Part shown: positions 45,322 through 55,297 of the stretch, piece after piece
Layout: the number at the start of each line of letters is the position of its first letter
Numbering within the stretch: position 1 is the stretch's first letter
Source: Hyphomicrobiales bacterium
Lineage (GTDB): Bacteria; Pseudomonadota; Alphaproteobacteria; Rhizobiales; Beijerinckiaceae
Direction of reading: 5' to 3'
Length of the DNA: 60,981 bases
NCBI GenBank assembly: GCA_027487245.1
Contig: JAIYDY010000013.1
Coordinates: 1 to 60,981, forward strand
The notes under the pieces: model-generated
Told to the model about the DNA's origin: nothing
The model's database searches: none
What the model saw: the letters and a program-made list of their open reading frames with translations, nothing else
Made by a program: the position numbers and the translations under genes

Positions 45322-46218
45322 ATGAATGACACATCCGCGCTGTTTCCCGGTTTCGAGGCAAAATGGCTGGATGGCGACGAGGGCCGCATCTTCGCCCGCG
45401 TCGGCGGCTCGGGGCCACCGCTCGTGCTGATCCATGGCTTTCCGCAGACCCATGCGATGTGGCACCGCATTGCGCCGCAACTGGCTCAGACGCACACGGT
45501 GATATGTCCCGACCTGCGCGGTTATGGCTGGTCCTCCGCTCCGCCGAGCGAGGGCGGCGCGCGCTATGCCAAGCGCGAGATGGGCAAGGACATCGTCGCG
45601 ATCATGGAGCAGCTTGGCCACGTCACCTTCGCGGTGGTCGGCCACGACCGGGGGGCACGCGTGGCCTACCGGCTGGCGCTGGATCATCCCGGGCGGCTGA
45701 CCAGGCTCGCCCTGCTCGACATCCTGCCGACCTTCTTCGTCTGGAAGCAGATCAAGGCAGGTGCAATGCCGGGCGCGCACTGGACGTTTCTCGCTGGTGA
45801 GAAGCCCGGCCCCGAACGCGAGATCGGGCTTGACCCGGCGGCTTATTTCGAAGGGCTGATGGCCAAATGGACGGCCAGCGCCAGTTTGGACGCGTTTTCG
45901 TCCGGGGCGCTGGCGAGCTACCGGGCCAGTTGCAATGACCCCACCCGCATCCACGCCATGTGCGAGGATTACCGGGCCGGAGCCACGCTCGATCTCGACG
46001 CCGATCTGGCCGATCTCAAGGCCGGCAAGGTCGTGGGCTGTCCGACGCTGCTGGTCTGGGGCAACTTCTATCTGACTGGCAAGGACGTGAACCCGCTCGA
46101 TGTCTGGCGCGGCTCGTTCGCGCCTGATGCTGTCGGCACGCAGGTCTCAGGCGGGCATTTCGTGGTCGAGGAGGATGCGCCGGGCACGCTGGCGGCGCTC
46201 CGCGGCTTCCTCGCCTGA
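45322..46218 (+). CDS. Fluoroacetate/haloacetate dehalogenase-like alpha/beta hydrolase
   Basis: A 298-residue alpha/beta hydrolase with the haloacetate dehalogenase pattern [15 protein letters not shown] and [10 protein letters not shown]. The nucleophile is Asp109 in [12 protein letters not shown], and Arg110 and Arg113 can bind a carboxylate. Asp133 (LLDILPT), His153-Trp154 (GAHWTFLA), Tyr217 and His279 (GGHFVVEED) complete the set. These match, by spacing and type, the catalytic triad Asp110-Asp134-His280, carboxylate arginines 111/114 and fluoride pocket His155/Trp156/Tyr219 described for the Rhodopseudomonas palustris enzyme RPA1163. GAGG precedes the ATG. It is 13 bases after purD and shares TGATG with the patatin gene. 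Real activity on C-F bonds is inferred. Confidence 0.85.
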   Translation: MNDTSALFPGFEAKWLDGDEGRIFARVGGSGPPLVLIHGFPQTHAMWHRIAPQLAQTHTVICPDLRGYGWSSAPPSEGGARYAKREMGKDIVAIMEQLGHVTFAVVGHDRGARVAYRLALDHPGRLTRLALLDILPTFFVWKQIKAGAMPGAHWTFLAGEKPGPEREIGLDPAAYFEGLMAKWTASASLDAFSSGALASYRASCNDPTRIHAMCEDYRAGATLDLDADLADLKAGKVVGCPTLLVWGNFYLTGKDVNPLDVWRGSFAPDAVGTQVSGGHFVVEEDAPGTLAALRGFLA

Positions 46219-47093
46219 TGGGGGGCTTGCTGCCGGCCGTCACGCACCTGCCCATCGTCGGCCCGCAGGTGGCGCTGGCACTTGGCGCAGGCGGCGCGCG
46301 CGGGCTGGCCCACATCGTGGCGCTGGAGGCGCTGGACGAGCTTGGCATCAGGCCGGTCGCGCTGGCCGGTTCGTCGATTGGCGCGATCATCGGCGCTGCC
46401 TATGCGGCAGGCATGCCGGGGCGTGCCCTCAGGGCGTTCGTGCTGGCATCGTTCCGCCAGCGGCCGCGCGTGGTGGCCAAGCTGCTTGAGGCCAGGGTCG
46501 GCAAGCTCTCGCAGTTGATCAACCGGTCCGGGCTCGGCAACCCGGTGCTGGTCGATGGCGAGCGGTTGCTGGACCTGTTCTGGCCCGAGGCCGTTCCCGA
46601 CCGTTTCGAAGCCTTGAAGATCCCGTTCATGGCGGTTGCGACCGATTTCCACATGCGCAGCGAGGTCGTGCTGTCGAGTGGCGCGCTGACGCCGGCCGTC
46701 GGGGCCTCGATGGCGCTGCCCGGCATGGTGCGTCCGGTCGTGATCCACGATCAGGTGCTGATCGATGGCGGGGCGGTGAACCCCTTGCCTTACCAGCATC
46801 TCGTGGATGGCCGGCGCTTCGTGATTGCCGTCGATGTCTGCGGTGCGGCCTTCGTTTCGGACCGGCGCGTGCCGGAGCCGCTGGAGGCGATGTTCGGGGC
46901 GTCACAGATCCTGATGAGTTCGGTCGTGCAGCGCATGATCGAGCGCAGTCCGCCCGACCTTCTGCTGCGGCCGGATGTGGGCGCCTTTGCCGGGCTCGAT
47001 TTCTTCAAGGCGGCCGAGATCCTGGCTGCTTCCGAACCGATGAAGGATGTGCTCAAGCGTGCGCTGGATGCGCATCTGGGCCGGGCGGGCTGA
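46218..47093 (+). CDS. Patatin-like phospholipase, RssA type
   Basis: A 291-residue serine acyl-hydrolase. The oxyanion-hole glycines are in ALALGAGGARGLAHI, the nucleophile Ser in LAGSSIGAIIGAAYA (GxSxG) and the catalytic Asp in VLIDGGAVNPLPYQHL (DGG). This is the compact RssA-like form without further domains. It likely acts on membrane lipids in the cytoplasm. The ATG overlaps the dehalogenase stop (TGATG), so the two are translationally coupled; whether they share a pathway is not known. Confidence 0.9.
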   Translation: MGGLLPAVTHLPIVGPQVALALGAGGARGLAHIVALEALDELGIRPVALAGSSIGAIIGAAYAAGMPGRALRAFVLASFRQRPRVVAKLLEARVGKLSQLINRSGLGNPVLVDGERLLDLFWPEAVPDRFEALKIPFMAVATDFHMRSEVVLSSGALTPAVGASMALPGMVRPVVIHDQVLIDGGAVNPLPYQHLVDGRRFVIAVDVCGAAFVSDRRVPEPLEAMFGASQILMSSVVQRMIERSPPDLLLRPDVGAFAGLDFFKAAEILAASEPMKDVLKRALDAHLGRAG

Positions 47094-47213
47094 TGCGCGC
47101 CTTGTCCCCCACCAGTTCCTGGCCCTCACACGGGTTTAACCATTGTCATGCAGTCTGAAAGGCCCATCTAAGAGCTCCGCTTTTCGTGGCGGCGCATCAC
47201 TCCCGGGTCTCCT

Positions 47214-47918
47214 TTGAACCAGCATCCGATTGCCCTTACAGTCAAACGCGATTTCGCCCATGTCGATACGTGGGTGTTCGATCTCGACAACACGCTGTAC
47301 CCGCACGAGGCGCGTGTCTGGCCGCAGGTCGATGCGCGGATCACGCTGTTCGTGACCGAGTTGTTCGGCCTTGACGGGCTCTCGGCTCGCGCGCTCCAGA
47401 AATACTACTATCATCGCTATGGCACGACCCTGAAGGGCCTGATGCGCGAGAACGACATCAAGCCGGATGACTTCCTCGATTTCGTGCACCACATCGATCT
47501 GGCTGCGCTGGAGCCCGACCCTGCGCTCGGTCAGGCCATTGCCGACCTTCCGGGCCGCAAGCTGATCCTGACAAACGGCACGATCAAGCATGCCGAGAAC
47601 ATCGCCGGAAAGCTCGGCATTCTCGACAAGTTCGATGGCCTGTTCGGTATCATCGAAGCGGGCTTCACGCCGAAGCCGGAGCGGGCCACGTTCGACCAAT
47701 TCTTCGCGCGGCACGGCGTCGACCCGACCCGGGCGGCGATGTTCGAGGACATCGAGAAGAACCTGATCGTGCCGCATGATGTGGGCATGAAGACGGTGCT
47801 GATCCTGCCCAAGACCCCCGATCCGTTCCGCGAGGCATGGGAGCAGGCCGCGATCGACGCCGGCCATGTCCACCACATCACCAGCGATCTGACCGGCTTC
47901 CTGCGCGCCGTGCGCTGA
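47214..47918 (+). CDS. HAD-superfamily pyrimidine 5'-nucleotidase-like hydrolase
   Basis: A 234-residue HAD-IA hydrolase. Motif I is VDTWVFDLDNTLYPHE with the nucleophile Asp, motif II LILTNGT, motif III Lys in TPKPERATF and motif IV MFEDIEKNL. The cap YYHRYGTTLKGLMRENDI is that of the pyrimidine 5'-nucleotidase group (SDT1/YjjG-like). The start is taken as TTG at 47214, because no ATG precedes motif I in frame; the ribosome binding site is weak. In relatives this gene usually sits next to dapD; here a GGDEF gene intervenes. Confidence 0.88.
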   Translation: MNQHPIALTVKRDFAHVDTWVFDLDNTLYPHEARVWPQVDARITLFVTELFGLDGLSARALQKYYYHRYGTTLKGLMRENDIKPDDFLDFVHHIDLAALEPDPALGQAIADLPGRKLILTNGTIKHAENIAGKLGILDKFDGLFGIIEAGFTPKPERATFDQFFARHGVDPTRAAMFEDIEKNLIVPHDVGMKTVLILPKTPDPFREAWEQAAIDAGHVHHITSDLTGFLRAVR

Positions 47919-48749
47919 TCAGGCGGCAGCCGCCAAGTCCTGCTGCTGGCGCGGTGTCGCTGTCCTGCGCAGGACAGCTTCGAGATCGCGGATGTCCTCG
48001 TGATGCACAACCCGGTCGCGGCCCGCGGACTTCGCGAGATAGAGAGCACGGTCGGCGTTGGCGAGCAGGGCTTCGGGCGTGGCAGCGTCGCCCATCACCG
48101 CAATGCCGATGCTGGCGGTGACGCAGATGTCGGTGCCGTGGTGCTCGACGGATGTGGACCGGAGTGCCAGGATCATGGCCATCGCGGTCGCGGCCGCCCT
48201 GCCGGAATCATGGGCAAACGCCACAAACTCCTCGCCGCCGAAGCGGCCGAGCACCATGCCGGGCTCCACGGTCTCCCGCATGATCTGCGCGGCATGGCGC
48301 AGCGCCGCATCGCCGCCGGCATGGCCGTGGTGATCGTTGATCATCTTGAAATGATCGAGATCGATGTACAGCAGCGCGCCGGTCTGTCCGGCCCGCCGGC
48401 AGGCATCGATCGCCTCCTTCAATCGGTCAAGCAGGGCAGCGCGGTTCGGAAGTCCGGTCAAGGGATCGGTGAGCGCCGCGCGCCTGATCTGCTCGCCAAG
48501 TTGGTTCGCGCGCAGGATTTCGAGACACAGCATCAGGCATGTCGGGCCGGCGACGATGGCGCTGATAGCTGCTGCGACGATGACGGTGATCGCAGCGGCG
48601 TGAGGAACGATCGACAGCATGGTGGCCGGCACCACGGTGTGCAGGGCTGCGAGCGTGAGCGCAACCGACGCCAGGATGGCGCCTGCTGCGACAAGCAGCG
48701 CCAGCCGGTAGGCATCACGACGTCCCTTCATGCCCGGAAAGCTGTTCAT
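47919..48749 (-). CDS. GGDEF-domain diguanylate cyclase, membrane-bound
   Basis: A 276-residue protein with two N-terminal membrane helices (about 15-38 and 46-72) joined by a short periplasmic loop, then a GGDEF domain. The domain has LTDPLTGLPNRAALLDRL, LYIDLDHFKMINDHHGHAGGD, and the active-site loop RFGGEEFVAF (GGEEF, intact). The RxxD inhibition site, five residues before the loop, is missing, so product inhibition may be absent. It should make cyclic di-GMP. ATG 48749 has GGGA at 5 bases; ATG 48770 is the alternative. The stop directly abuts that of the HAD gene on the other strand. Confidence 0.9.
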   Translation of the reverse strand: MNSFPGMKGRRDAYRLALLVAAGAILASVALTLAALHTVVPATMLSIVPHAAAITVIVAAAISAIVAGPTCLMLCLEILRANQLGEQIRRAALTDPLTGLPNRAALLDRLKEAIDACRRAGQTGALLYIDLDHFKMINDHHGHAGGDAALRHAAQIMRETVEPGMVLGRFGGEEFVAFAHDSGRAAATAMAMILALRSTSVEHHGTDICVTASIGIAVMGDAATPEALLANADRALYLAKSAGRDRVVHHEDIRDLEAVLRRTATPRQQQDLAAAA

Positions 48750-48966
48750 GGTCGTCCCGTCAAAGTCCATCCCTCACCATTGATGGCAGAAACAGCTTCG
48801 ATTTGACTTGCCACTTTCGCTCAAATTTGATCGATCCCGTTGGTCTACAGCAGCGGCTATGCGGGATGCGGCGCCGCCGGCAGCCTGCAGCGCGCTTGAC
48901 TGGGAGCGCTTCATCGGCTTTTCGTGCGCCAGCATTCGCGCATGACATTCCCGGGGACTGACGGCC

Positions 48967-49845
48967 ATGAGCCAGCATTCGGCAAACACCAACGATCTCG
49001 CCCGCAGCATCGAGGCTGCCTGGGAGGATCGGGCCAGCGTGAGCCCCGCCACATCGGGCCGCGTCCGGGACGCCGTCACGGAGGCACTCGGCTTGCTCGA
49101 CAGCGGTGCCTTGCGCGTTTCAGAGAAAATTGATGGTGCCTGGGTCACCCATCAGTGGCTGAAGAAGGCCGTGCTGCTGTCTTTCCGGCTCAACGACAAC
49201 GCCGTGATGCCGTTCGACAGCGACAATGCTGGTTCTGCGGACAGCCCGGTCTATGGCTGGGACAAGGTCCAGACCAAGACCCATGGCTGGGGTGCCAACC
49301 GGTTCCGGGAAGCAGGCTTCCGCATGGTGCCCGGCGCGGTCGTGCGCCACTCGGCCTTCATTGCCCGCAATGTGGTGCTGATGCCTTCCTTCGTGAATGT
49401 CGGCGCCCGCGTCGACGAGGGCACGATGGTCGATACCTGGGCCACGGTCGGTTCCTGTGCGCAGATCGGCAAAAACGTACACCTTTCCGGCGGGGTCGGC
49501 ATTGGCGGCGTGCTGGAGCCGCTTCAGGCCAACCCGACCATCATCGAGGACAACTGCTTTGTCGGCGCGCGCTCCGAGGTGGTCGAGGGCGTCGTCGTGG
49601 GTGAAGGGTCGGTCATTTCGATGGGCGTGTTCATCAGCGCCTCGACGAAGATCATCGACCGCAGCACCGGCGCGGTTCACATCGGCAAGGTGCCGCCCTA
49701 TTCGGTCGTGGTTTCCGGCTCTCTGCCTGGCAAGCCGCTGCCGGACGGCTCGCCCGGCCCGTCGCTGTATTGCGCCGTGATCGTCAAGACCGTGGATGCG
49801 CAGACGCGCTCCAAGACCGCGATCAACGACCTGCTGCGCGACTGA
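48967..49845 (+). CDS. dapD: 2,3,4,5-tetrahydropyridine-2,6-dicarboxylate N-succinyltransferase
   Basis: DapD succinylates tetrahydrodipicolinate in the lysine/meso-diaminopimelate pathway. The 292-residue left-handed beta-helix enzyme has the N-terminal helical domain ending [14 protein letters not shown], then [65 protein letters not shown], its diagnostic hexapeptide core, and [16 protein letters not shown] near the end. dapE follows after 4 bases. Confidence 0.97.
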   Translation: MSQHSANTNDLARSIEAAWEDRASVSPATSGRVRDAVTEALGLLDSGALRVSEKIDGAWVTHQWLKKAVLLSFRLNDNAVMPFDSDNAGSADSPVYGWDKVQTKTHGWGANRFREAGFRMVPGAVVRHSAFIARNVVLMPSFVNVGARVDEGTMVDTWATVGSCAQIGKNVHLSGGVGIGGVLEPLQANPTIIEDNCFVGARSEVVEGVVVGEGSVISMGVFISASTKIIDRSTGAVHIGKVPPYSVVVSGSLPGKPLPDGSPGPSLYCAVIVKTVDAQTRSKTAINDLLRD

Positions 49846-49849
49846 TGCC

Positions 49850-51022
49850 ATGCTGACAACGCTCGTGGGGGCTGATCCCGTCGCGCTGGCGCAGGCGCTC
49901 GTGCGCTGCCCGTCTGTCACGCCCCATGAAGGGGGCGCGCTCGCGCTGCTGGCGACCGAACTGGCGGCTGCCGGCTTCACGGTGCATCGGCCGGTCTTCA
50001 GCGAAGCGGGCTATCCGGATGTCCACAATCTCTATGCCCGCTTCGGCAGCGCCAGCCCGGTGTTCGTGGTTGCCGGCCACACCGATGTGGTGCCGCCGGG
50101 CGACACGGCGCGCTGGGGCCACGATCCGTTTTCCGGCGCGATCATCGACGGCGTGCTGCACGGGCGCGGGGCCTGCGACATGAAAGGCGGGCTGGCCGGG
50201 ATGACCGCAGCGGCGATCCAGTTCGTGCGCGACAATCCCGATTTTCCCGGCTCGATCGCGTTTCTGGTCACCGGAGACGAGGAGGGTCCGGCGGTCAACG
50301 GCACGGTCAAGCTGCTCGAATGGGCGCATGCCCGCGGCGAGCGCTTCGACCATTGCCTGCTCGGCGAGCCGACCAACCCCGAACGCCTTGGCGACATGAT
50401 CAAGATCGGGCGGCGCGGCTCGCTGACCTGTCGGCTTCTGGTCAAGGGCCGGCAGGGGCATGTCGCCTATCCCGAGCACACCACCAATCCCATCCGCGCC
50501 CTTGTCCGGCTTCTGGCGGCGGTCGAGGCAAGCCCTCTTGATGCCGGAACTGCCTATTTCGGCCCTTCGACGCTGGAAATCACCACCGTCGATGTGGGCA
50601 ATCCGTCACCGAACGTGGTGCCGAACGAGGCGCGTGCCACGCTGAACGTGCGCTTCAATGATACCTGGAGTCCCGAGACGCTGGAGGCGGAACTGCGCCG
50701 CCGGCTGGCCTCAGTGAGCATTGCCGGCCACTACGAAGCGGAGTTCGGCAAGACCAATGCCGTGTCGTTCGTGACCGAGCCCGGTCCGTTCGTATCGATG
50801 GTCAGCGATGCGGTGAAGGCCGAGACCGGGCTGGTTCCGAAACTCTCAACGACAGGCGGCACATCGGATGCCCGCTTCATCAAGAACTACTGCCCAGTGG
50901 TCGAGTTCGGCACGGTCGGCAAGACCATGCATCAGGTCGACGAGAGCGTGGCCACCGCCGACATCGAAGGCGTCTGCCAGATCACAAGGCGCATTCTGGG
51001 GCAGTATTTCGGACGTCAGTGA
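49850..51022 (+). CDS. dapE: Succinyl-diaminopimelate desuccinylase
   Basis: DapE removes succinate from N-succinyl-L,L-DAP, giving L,L-DAP. The 390-residue M20 dizinc enzyme has FVVAGHTDVVPPGD (His ligand), GRGACDMKGGLAG (bridging Asp), LVTGDEEGPAVNG (catalytic Glu) and LLGEPTNPERLGDMIKIGRRGSL. STTGGTSDARFIKNYCPVVEFG carries the last motif. It is coupled to dapD (4-base gap) and convergent with truA. Products feed peptidoglycan and lysine. Confidence 0.97.
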   Translation: MLTTLVGADPVALAQALVRCPSVTPHEGGALALLATELAAAGFTVHRPVFSEAGYPDVHNLYARFGSASPVFVVAGHTDVVPPGDTARWGHDPFSGAIIDGVLHGRGACDMKGGLAGMTAAAIQFVRDNPDFPGSIAFLVTGDEEGPAVNGTVKLLEWAHARGERFDHCLLGEPTNPERLGDMIKIGRRGSLTCRLLVKGRQGHVAYPEHTTNPIRALVRLLAAVEASPLDAGTAYFGPSTLEITTVDVGNPSPNVVPNEARATLNVRFNDTWSPETLEAELRRRLASVSIAGHYEAEFGKTNAVSFVTEPGPFVSMVSDAVKAETGLVPKLSTTGGTSDARFIKNYCPVVEFGTVGKTMHQVDESVATADIEGVCQITRRILGQYFGRQ

Positions 51023-51152
51023 CCGGCCTTGCGGCGCGCCTGCGCTGATGGCGGACTGAACCAGGCTTTGCCGCCGAGATCATGGCTGGCTTTCCCCGAT
51101 CGGCCGTTTCCAGGCCGAAGCGGCCCTCGCGTCTGTCTCTTGCGCCTTTCGC

Positions 51153-51890
51153 TCAATAATCGACGCGCGTGAGATACAGACCGCAAGGTGGAGCCAGGCC
51201 GGGGCACAGCGCCCGGTCTGCCGCCTTCAGGATCCGGGCGATATCGCGCCGGCTCCATTTGCCGCGCCCGACGGGGAGCAGGGCTCCGGTCATGGACCGC
51301 ACCTGATGGTGCAGGAACGAGCGCGCTTCTGTCTCGATGCAGATCTCGTCGCCGTGGCGTATCACCATAAAGCGTTCGATGGTGCGGACAGGCGAATTGG
51401 CCTGGCATTCAGCGGCGCGGAAGGTGGTGTAGTCATGCTCGCCCAGATAGGCCTGCGCGGCCTCGTGCATTGCCTCGTGGTCGAGCCGGTAGGGTACATG
51501 CCAGACACGCATCGCTTCCAGCGCGGGCGGCGGCCTGCGGTCGAGGATGCGAAAGCGGTAATGGCGCCGTGTCGCCGACATGCGGGCATCGAACGTGTCG
51601 GGCACGACCTCAGCTGACAGGATGGTGACCGGGTGTGGCCGGAGGTGGACGTTGGTGGCATCGCGGACAGTGTCGGTGCGCCAGTCCTTGTCGATGTGCA
51701 CATGCGCCACCTGGCCGGTGGCGTGGACACCGGCATCGGTCCGCCCGGCGCAACGCAGGCGCACGGGCGCGCCGACGAAGCGCTCCATGGCTTCCTCGAC
51801 CGTCTGCTGCACCGAGGGTGCATTGTCCTGCCGCTGCCAGCCCGAATAAGGCGTGCCGTCATACTCGATGGTGAGCTTGTAGCGCGGCAT
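51153..51890 (-). CDS. truA: tRNA pseudouridine(38-40) synthase
   Basis: TruA modifies uridines 38-40 in the anticodon arm. The 245-residue protein starts MPRYKLTIEYDGTPYSGWQRQ and has the catalytic Asp52 in RCAGRTDAGVHATGQ. It also has DARMSATRRHYRF and FLHHQVRSMTGALLPVGRG near the C-terminus. Length is standard. It is the last gene of def-fmt-truA, 6 bases after fmt, the usual alphaproteobacterial arrangement. Confidence 0.97.
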   Translation of the reverse strand: MPRYKLTIEYDGTPYSGWQRQDNAPSVQQTVEEAMERFVGAPVRLRCAGRTDAGVHATGQVAHVHIDKDWRTDTVRDATNVHLRPHPVTILSAEVVPDTFDARMSATRRHYRFRILDRRPPPALEAMRVWHVPYRLDHEAMHEAAQAYLGEHDYTTFRAAECQANSPVRTIERFMVIRHGDEICIETEARSFLHHQVRSMTGALLPVGRGKWSRRDIARILKAADRALCPGLAPPCGLYLTRVDY

Positions 51891-51896
51891 GCGAGG

Positions 51897-52838
51897 TCAC
51901 GAACGGGCGGCGAGCACCGCGCCGCGGCCGAGCCTCGCGCCGCGCAGGAAGGCATCGGCCGCCATGGCGGACTTGCCGGCGCGCTGGACCTGCAGCAGCC
52001 GGAGAGCGCCGCTTCCGCAAGCGACGAGGCCAGCATCGTCGAGCAGGGTTCCTGGCTCGCCGGAGCCCTCTGCCGCTTCGGCGCGCAGGATTTTCAACCG
52101 CTCGGGGCCCTTTCCGAGATCGACATCGGCAAAGGCGCCGGGAAAGGGCGAAAGACCCCTGATCTGGTTATGCAGCGCGATGTTGTCAGCATGCCAGCCG
52201 ATGCGGCTGTCGTCGTTGGTCAGTTTTGCGGCATACGTCACGCCCTGCTCGGGTTGCGCTGCGAACTGCAACGATCCGCGCGCCATGGCCGCGACGGCGC
52301 GCGCCATCAGATCGGCGCCGAGTGCGGCGAGGCGATCATGCAGCTCTCCGGCGGTCATGGCAGGACTGATGTCGACGGCCTCGACCATGCCGACCGGGCC
52401 GGTATCCAGGCCTTCTTCCATGCGCATCACACTGACCCCGGAACGCGCATCACCGGCCATGACGGCGCGCTGGATCGGGGCTGCGCCCCGCCAGCGTGGC
52501 AACAGCGAGGCATGGAGGTTGACGCAGCCCAGCGCAGGGGCATCGAGGATGGCCCTGGGCAGGATCAGGCCATAGGCCACGACAATGGCGAGGTCAGCCT
52601 TGTGCCCCGCAAAGGCCGCCTGCTCGGCCGCTCCGCGCAGGGAGCGGGGGTGGAGCACAGGCAAGCCAAAGCGTTCCGCCGTGCGCTGGACAGGCGAGGG
52701 CCTCAGATCAAGGCCGCGGCCGCCCTGCGCCGGCGGGCGTGTGTAGACCGCGACGATCTCATGCCCCTGGCCGAGAAGTTCGGTCAGGGTGGGCACGGCG
52801 AAATCGGGCGTGCCCATGAAGACCAGACGCAGGCTCAT
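51897..52838 (-). CDS. fmt: Methionyl-tRNA formyltransferase
   Basis: Fmt formylates initiator Met-tRNA using 10-formyltetrahydrofolate. The 313-residue protein starts [18 protein letters not shown] and has [36 protein letters not shown] with the catalytic Asn/His pair, then [12 protein letters not shown] and the C-terminal OB-like domain. The ATG overlaps the def stop (ATGA). Def later removes the formyl group, so the two genes encode opposite ends of one cycle. Confidence 0.97.
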   Translation of the reverse strand: MSLRLVFMGTPDFAVPTLTELLGQGHEIVAVYTRPPAQGGRGLDLRPSPVQRTAERFGLPVLHPRSLRGAAEQAAFAGHKADLAIVVAYGLILPRAILDAPALGCVNLHASLLPRWRGAAPIQRAVMAGDARSGVSVMRMEEGLDTGPVGMVEAVDISPAMTAGELHDRLAALGADLMARAVAAMARGSLQFAAQPEQGVTYAAKLTNDDSRIGWHADNIALHNQIRGLSPFPGAFADVDLGKGPERLKILRAEAAEGSGEPGTLLDDAGLVACGSGALRLLQVQRAGKSAMAADAFLRGARLGRGAVLAARS

Positions 52839-53356
52839 GCGCCACGCTCGCGTTCCTTCGCCTGCTTGGCGAATTTCTTGACGCAACGGTCACGCTTGAG
52901 CTTCGACAGGTGATCAATGAACAGGACACCGTCGAGATGGTCGATCTCGTGCTGGATGCAGGTCGCCATCAGACCGTCGACCTCGATCTCCCGGGTCTTG
53001 CCGTCGAGGTCCATGTAGCGGACCTTGACCACCGCCGGGCGCTCGACCTCCTCGTAGTACTCGGGGATCGACAGGCAGCCCTCTTCATAGAGCGCCATCT
53101 CCTCTGATTCCCAGGTGATCTCCGGATTGAGAAAGACGATGGGGCTTCGCTCCTCGTCCTGCTTGGCCAGATCAATGGTGACGACGCGCTTGGCGACACC
53201 GATCTGGATGGCGGCAAGGCCGATGCCGGGAGCGTCATACATGGTGTCGAGCATATCGGCAGCGAGCGCGCGGATATCCGGCGTCACGGCTGTCACTGGT
53301 TCCGACACCCGCTTCAGCTGTGGGTCCGGCAAGATCACGAGGGGTTTGATGGCCAT
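52835..53356 (-). CDS. def: Peptide deformylase
   Basis: Def removes the N-formyl group from new proteins. The 173-residue metalloenzyme has motif [11 protein letters not shown], motif [10 protein letters not shown] (Cys94 metal ligand) and motif [15 protein letters not shown] (His136, Glu137, His140). The start [16 protein letters not shown] is family standard. First gene of def-fmt-truA, divergent from rmuC across 112 bases that include an AT-rich stretch (about 53411-53440) suitable for promoters. Confidence 0.97.
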   Translation of the reverse strand: MAIKPLVILPDPQLKRVSEPVTAVTPDIRALAADMLDTMYDAPGIGLAAIQIGVAKRVVTIDLAKQDEERSPIVFLNPEITWESEEMALYEEGCLSIPEYYEEVERPAVVKVRYMDLDGKTREIEVDGLMATCIQHEIDHLDGVLFIDHLSKLKRDRCVKKFAKQAKERERGA

Positions 53357-53468
53357 GGCTGGGAAACCTGAGAAAACACTGGCCCGCACATAAGATGTCA
53401 GGGGAAGAAGGTCAATTCGTTCGTTTTTTGTTCTTTTCAGGAAGGCGAATCTGGGGTAGGTTGAGGGT

Positions 53469-54647
53469 ATGCAGGGAATTGTGCTCACAGTCGGCGACTA
53501 TCAGGTCAGTGCCATGCAGGCGGCTTTCGGCTTCGGGCTGGCGGTCGTGGTCTTGCTGGTCTGGATGGTGCTGAGCCTCAGGCGCTCCAGCTTCGAACGG
53601 ACGCTGGAGGCGGCGTCAGCCACGGAACGTGCCCGCGAGATGGACGACAAGGTGGCCGAGATGAACCGGCTTCAGGCCGAGTTGACCAGCCGCATGCAGA
53701 CCATGGCCGAGATTTTCGGCTCGCGGCAATCGGACATGACGCGGCTCGTCGCCGAGCGGCTGGATGGTCTGCGCAGCCATCTGGGGCAGGGGCTCGAAGC
53801 CAGCGGCAAGAGCACCACCGAATCGCTGCAGAAGCTCAACGAGCGGCTGGCGGTGATCGACAGTGCCCAGAAGAACCTGACCGACCTGACCAGCGAGATG
53901 GTGTCGCTGAAGGTTGTGCTCTCCAACAAGCAGGCACGCGGCGCCTATGGGCAAGGCCGCATGGAGGCGATCGTGCGCGACGGCCTGCCGGCCTCCGCCT
54001 ATGATTTCCAGGTTACCCTGTCCAACCGGACACGGCCTGATTGTGTGATCTCGCTGCCGGGTGACACGCGCAAGCTGGTGATCGATGCCAAGTTCCCGCT
54101 GGAGGGCTTCACCGCCTATCGCAGTGCCGACACCGAGGAGCAGCGCAAGCAGGCTGCCGCCCGGGTCCGCGCCGACATGGGCAGCCACATCAAGGATATC
54201 GCCGACAAGTATGTCGCGGCGGAAGAAACTCAGGACATGGCCCTGATGTTCGTGCCGTCGGAGGCGATTCATGCCGACCTGCACGAGCATTTCGAGGATC
54301 TGGTGCAGCGTTCGCACCGCGCCCGGGTGGTCATCGTGTCGCCGTCGCTGCTGGCGCTGGCCATCCAGGTGATGCAATCGCTGGTGCGCGATGCCCGGAT
54401 GCGCGACGAAGCGCGCGTCATCCAGACCGAGGTGGCCAAGCTGCTCGACGACGTGCGCCGCCTGAGTGAGCGCGTCGAGAAACTCGACACGCACTTCCGC
54501 CAGGCCAGCGACGATGTCTCGCAGATCCGCACCTCGTCGGACAAGATCCTGAAGCGCGGCGAGCGGATCGAGGCGCTTGAGTTCGAGGATCAGCCGGTTC
54601 AGGGCGAGCTTCTGGCTCCGCCACCCCGCCTGCGCGCTGCGGAGTAG
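53469..54647 (+). CDS. rmuC: DNA recombination protein RmuC
   Basis: A 392-residue protein limiting certain DNA rearrangements. It has one N-terminal membrane helix (about 20-37), a long coiled coil (about 40-160), and the RmuC nuclease-like core. The core has [67 protein letters not shown] and [22 protein letters not shown], followed by a C-terminal coiled coil. Biochemical action is still poorly defined. It is divergent from def, a common pairing. Confidence 0.95.
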   Translation: MQGIVLTVGDYQVSAMQAAFGFGLAVVVLLVWMVLSLRRSSFERTLEAASATERAREMDDKVAEMNRLQAELTSRMQTMAEIFGSRQSDMTRLVAERLDGLRSHLGQGLEASGKSTTESLQKLNERLAVIDSAQKNLTDLTSEMVSLKVVLSNKQARGAYGQGRMEAIVRDGLPASAYDFQVTLSNRTRPDCVISLPGDTRKLVIDAKFPLEGFTAYRSADTEEQRKQAAARVRADMGSHIKDIADKYVAAEETQDMALMFVPSEAIHADLHEHFEDLVQRSHRARVVIVSPSLLALAIQVMQSLVRDARMRDEARVIQTEVAKLLDDVRRLSERVEKLDTHFRQASDDVSQIRTSSDKILKRGERIEALEFEDQPVQGELLAPPPRLRAAE

Positions 54648-54680
54648 AGGCCGCCGGGCCGTGCCGCCATCCCTGCTGCC

Positions 54681-55193
54681 TCAGCCGGCGTTCGTCAGTG
54701 TTGCCGTCAGCGCCGGGCGGACATTGATCGACTGGAAGACCACGCAATAGCGCTCGGTGAGCTTCAGCAGCGTGTCGAGCTTGTCTTGCGGCGCATCGCT
54801 GACAACGTCGAAGGTCAGGCGAATGGCGCTGAAGCCGACGGGCGCATCCTTGGCCACGCCAAGCGTGCCGCGGAAGTCTAGATCACCTTCGGCCCGGACT
54901 GTCCCCTTGGTGAGGTTGATCTCAAGCGCGGTTGCCACGGCCTTCAGGGTCACACCGGCACAGGCGACGAGTGCTTCCAGCAGCATGTCGCCCGAGCACA
55001 GTTCAGCGCCGCTGCCGCCGCTGGCGGGATGCAGGCCTGCTTCCATAATGGCGCGGCCGGTTTCAAGCTTGCAGGCGATCTTGCTCTCATCGATCTCGCC
55101 CTGGGCCTTCAGCGTGATGATGGCGGCTTCCGGAGCCGAGCGGTAGCTGTCCTTGATCGGGGCCTGAAGGGCCCTGAGTGTTGCTGCGTCCAT
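54681..55193 (-). CDS. OsmC family protein
   Basis: A 170-residue thiol-peroxidase-fold protein. The first redox Cys lies in LLEALVACAGVTL and the second in LTERYCVVFQSI, the positions used by OsmC/Ohr enzymes to reduce organic hydroperoxides. The spacing supports a functional pair. It lies 104 bases after ssuB on the same strand but probably has its own promoter. The N-terminal region (DAATLRALQAPIKDSYRSAPEAA) is typical of OsmC proteins of this order. Confidence 0.88.
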   Translation of the reverse strand: MDAATLRALQAPIKDSYRSAPEAAIITLKAQGEIDESKIACKLETGRAIMEAGLHPASGGSGAELCSGDMLLEALVACAGVTLKAVATALEINLTKGTVRAEGDLDFRGTLGVAKDAPVGFSAIRLTFDVVSDAPQDKLDTLLKLTERYCVVFQSINVRPALTATLTNAG

Positions 55194-55297
55194 GGCGGTT
55201 TTCCCTGTAAAAAGATGTTGTTAGGCGAGAGATCGCCCAATTTGATTCAGCTGGCAAGCCCTAGCACGGCGCGGACATGACGAGCACGCTCCGGCCT

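Noticed and set aside
43953..45470. A minus-strand frame open for more than 500 codons upstream of xseA
   Set aside because: It is antisense to the whole of purD, which is a clear family member on the plus strand, and the translation has the Arg/His/Gly bias of a shadow frame. xseA starts at 43952 with its usual OB-fold N-terminus.
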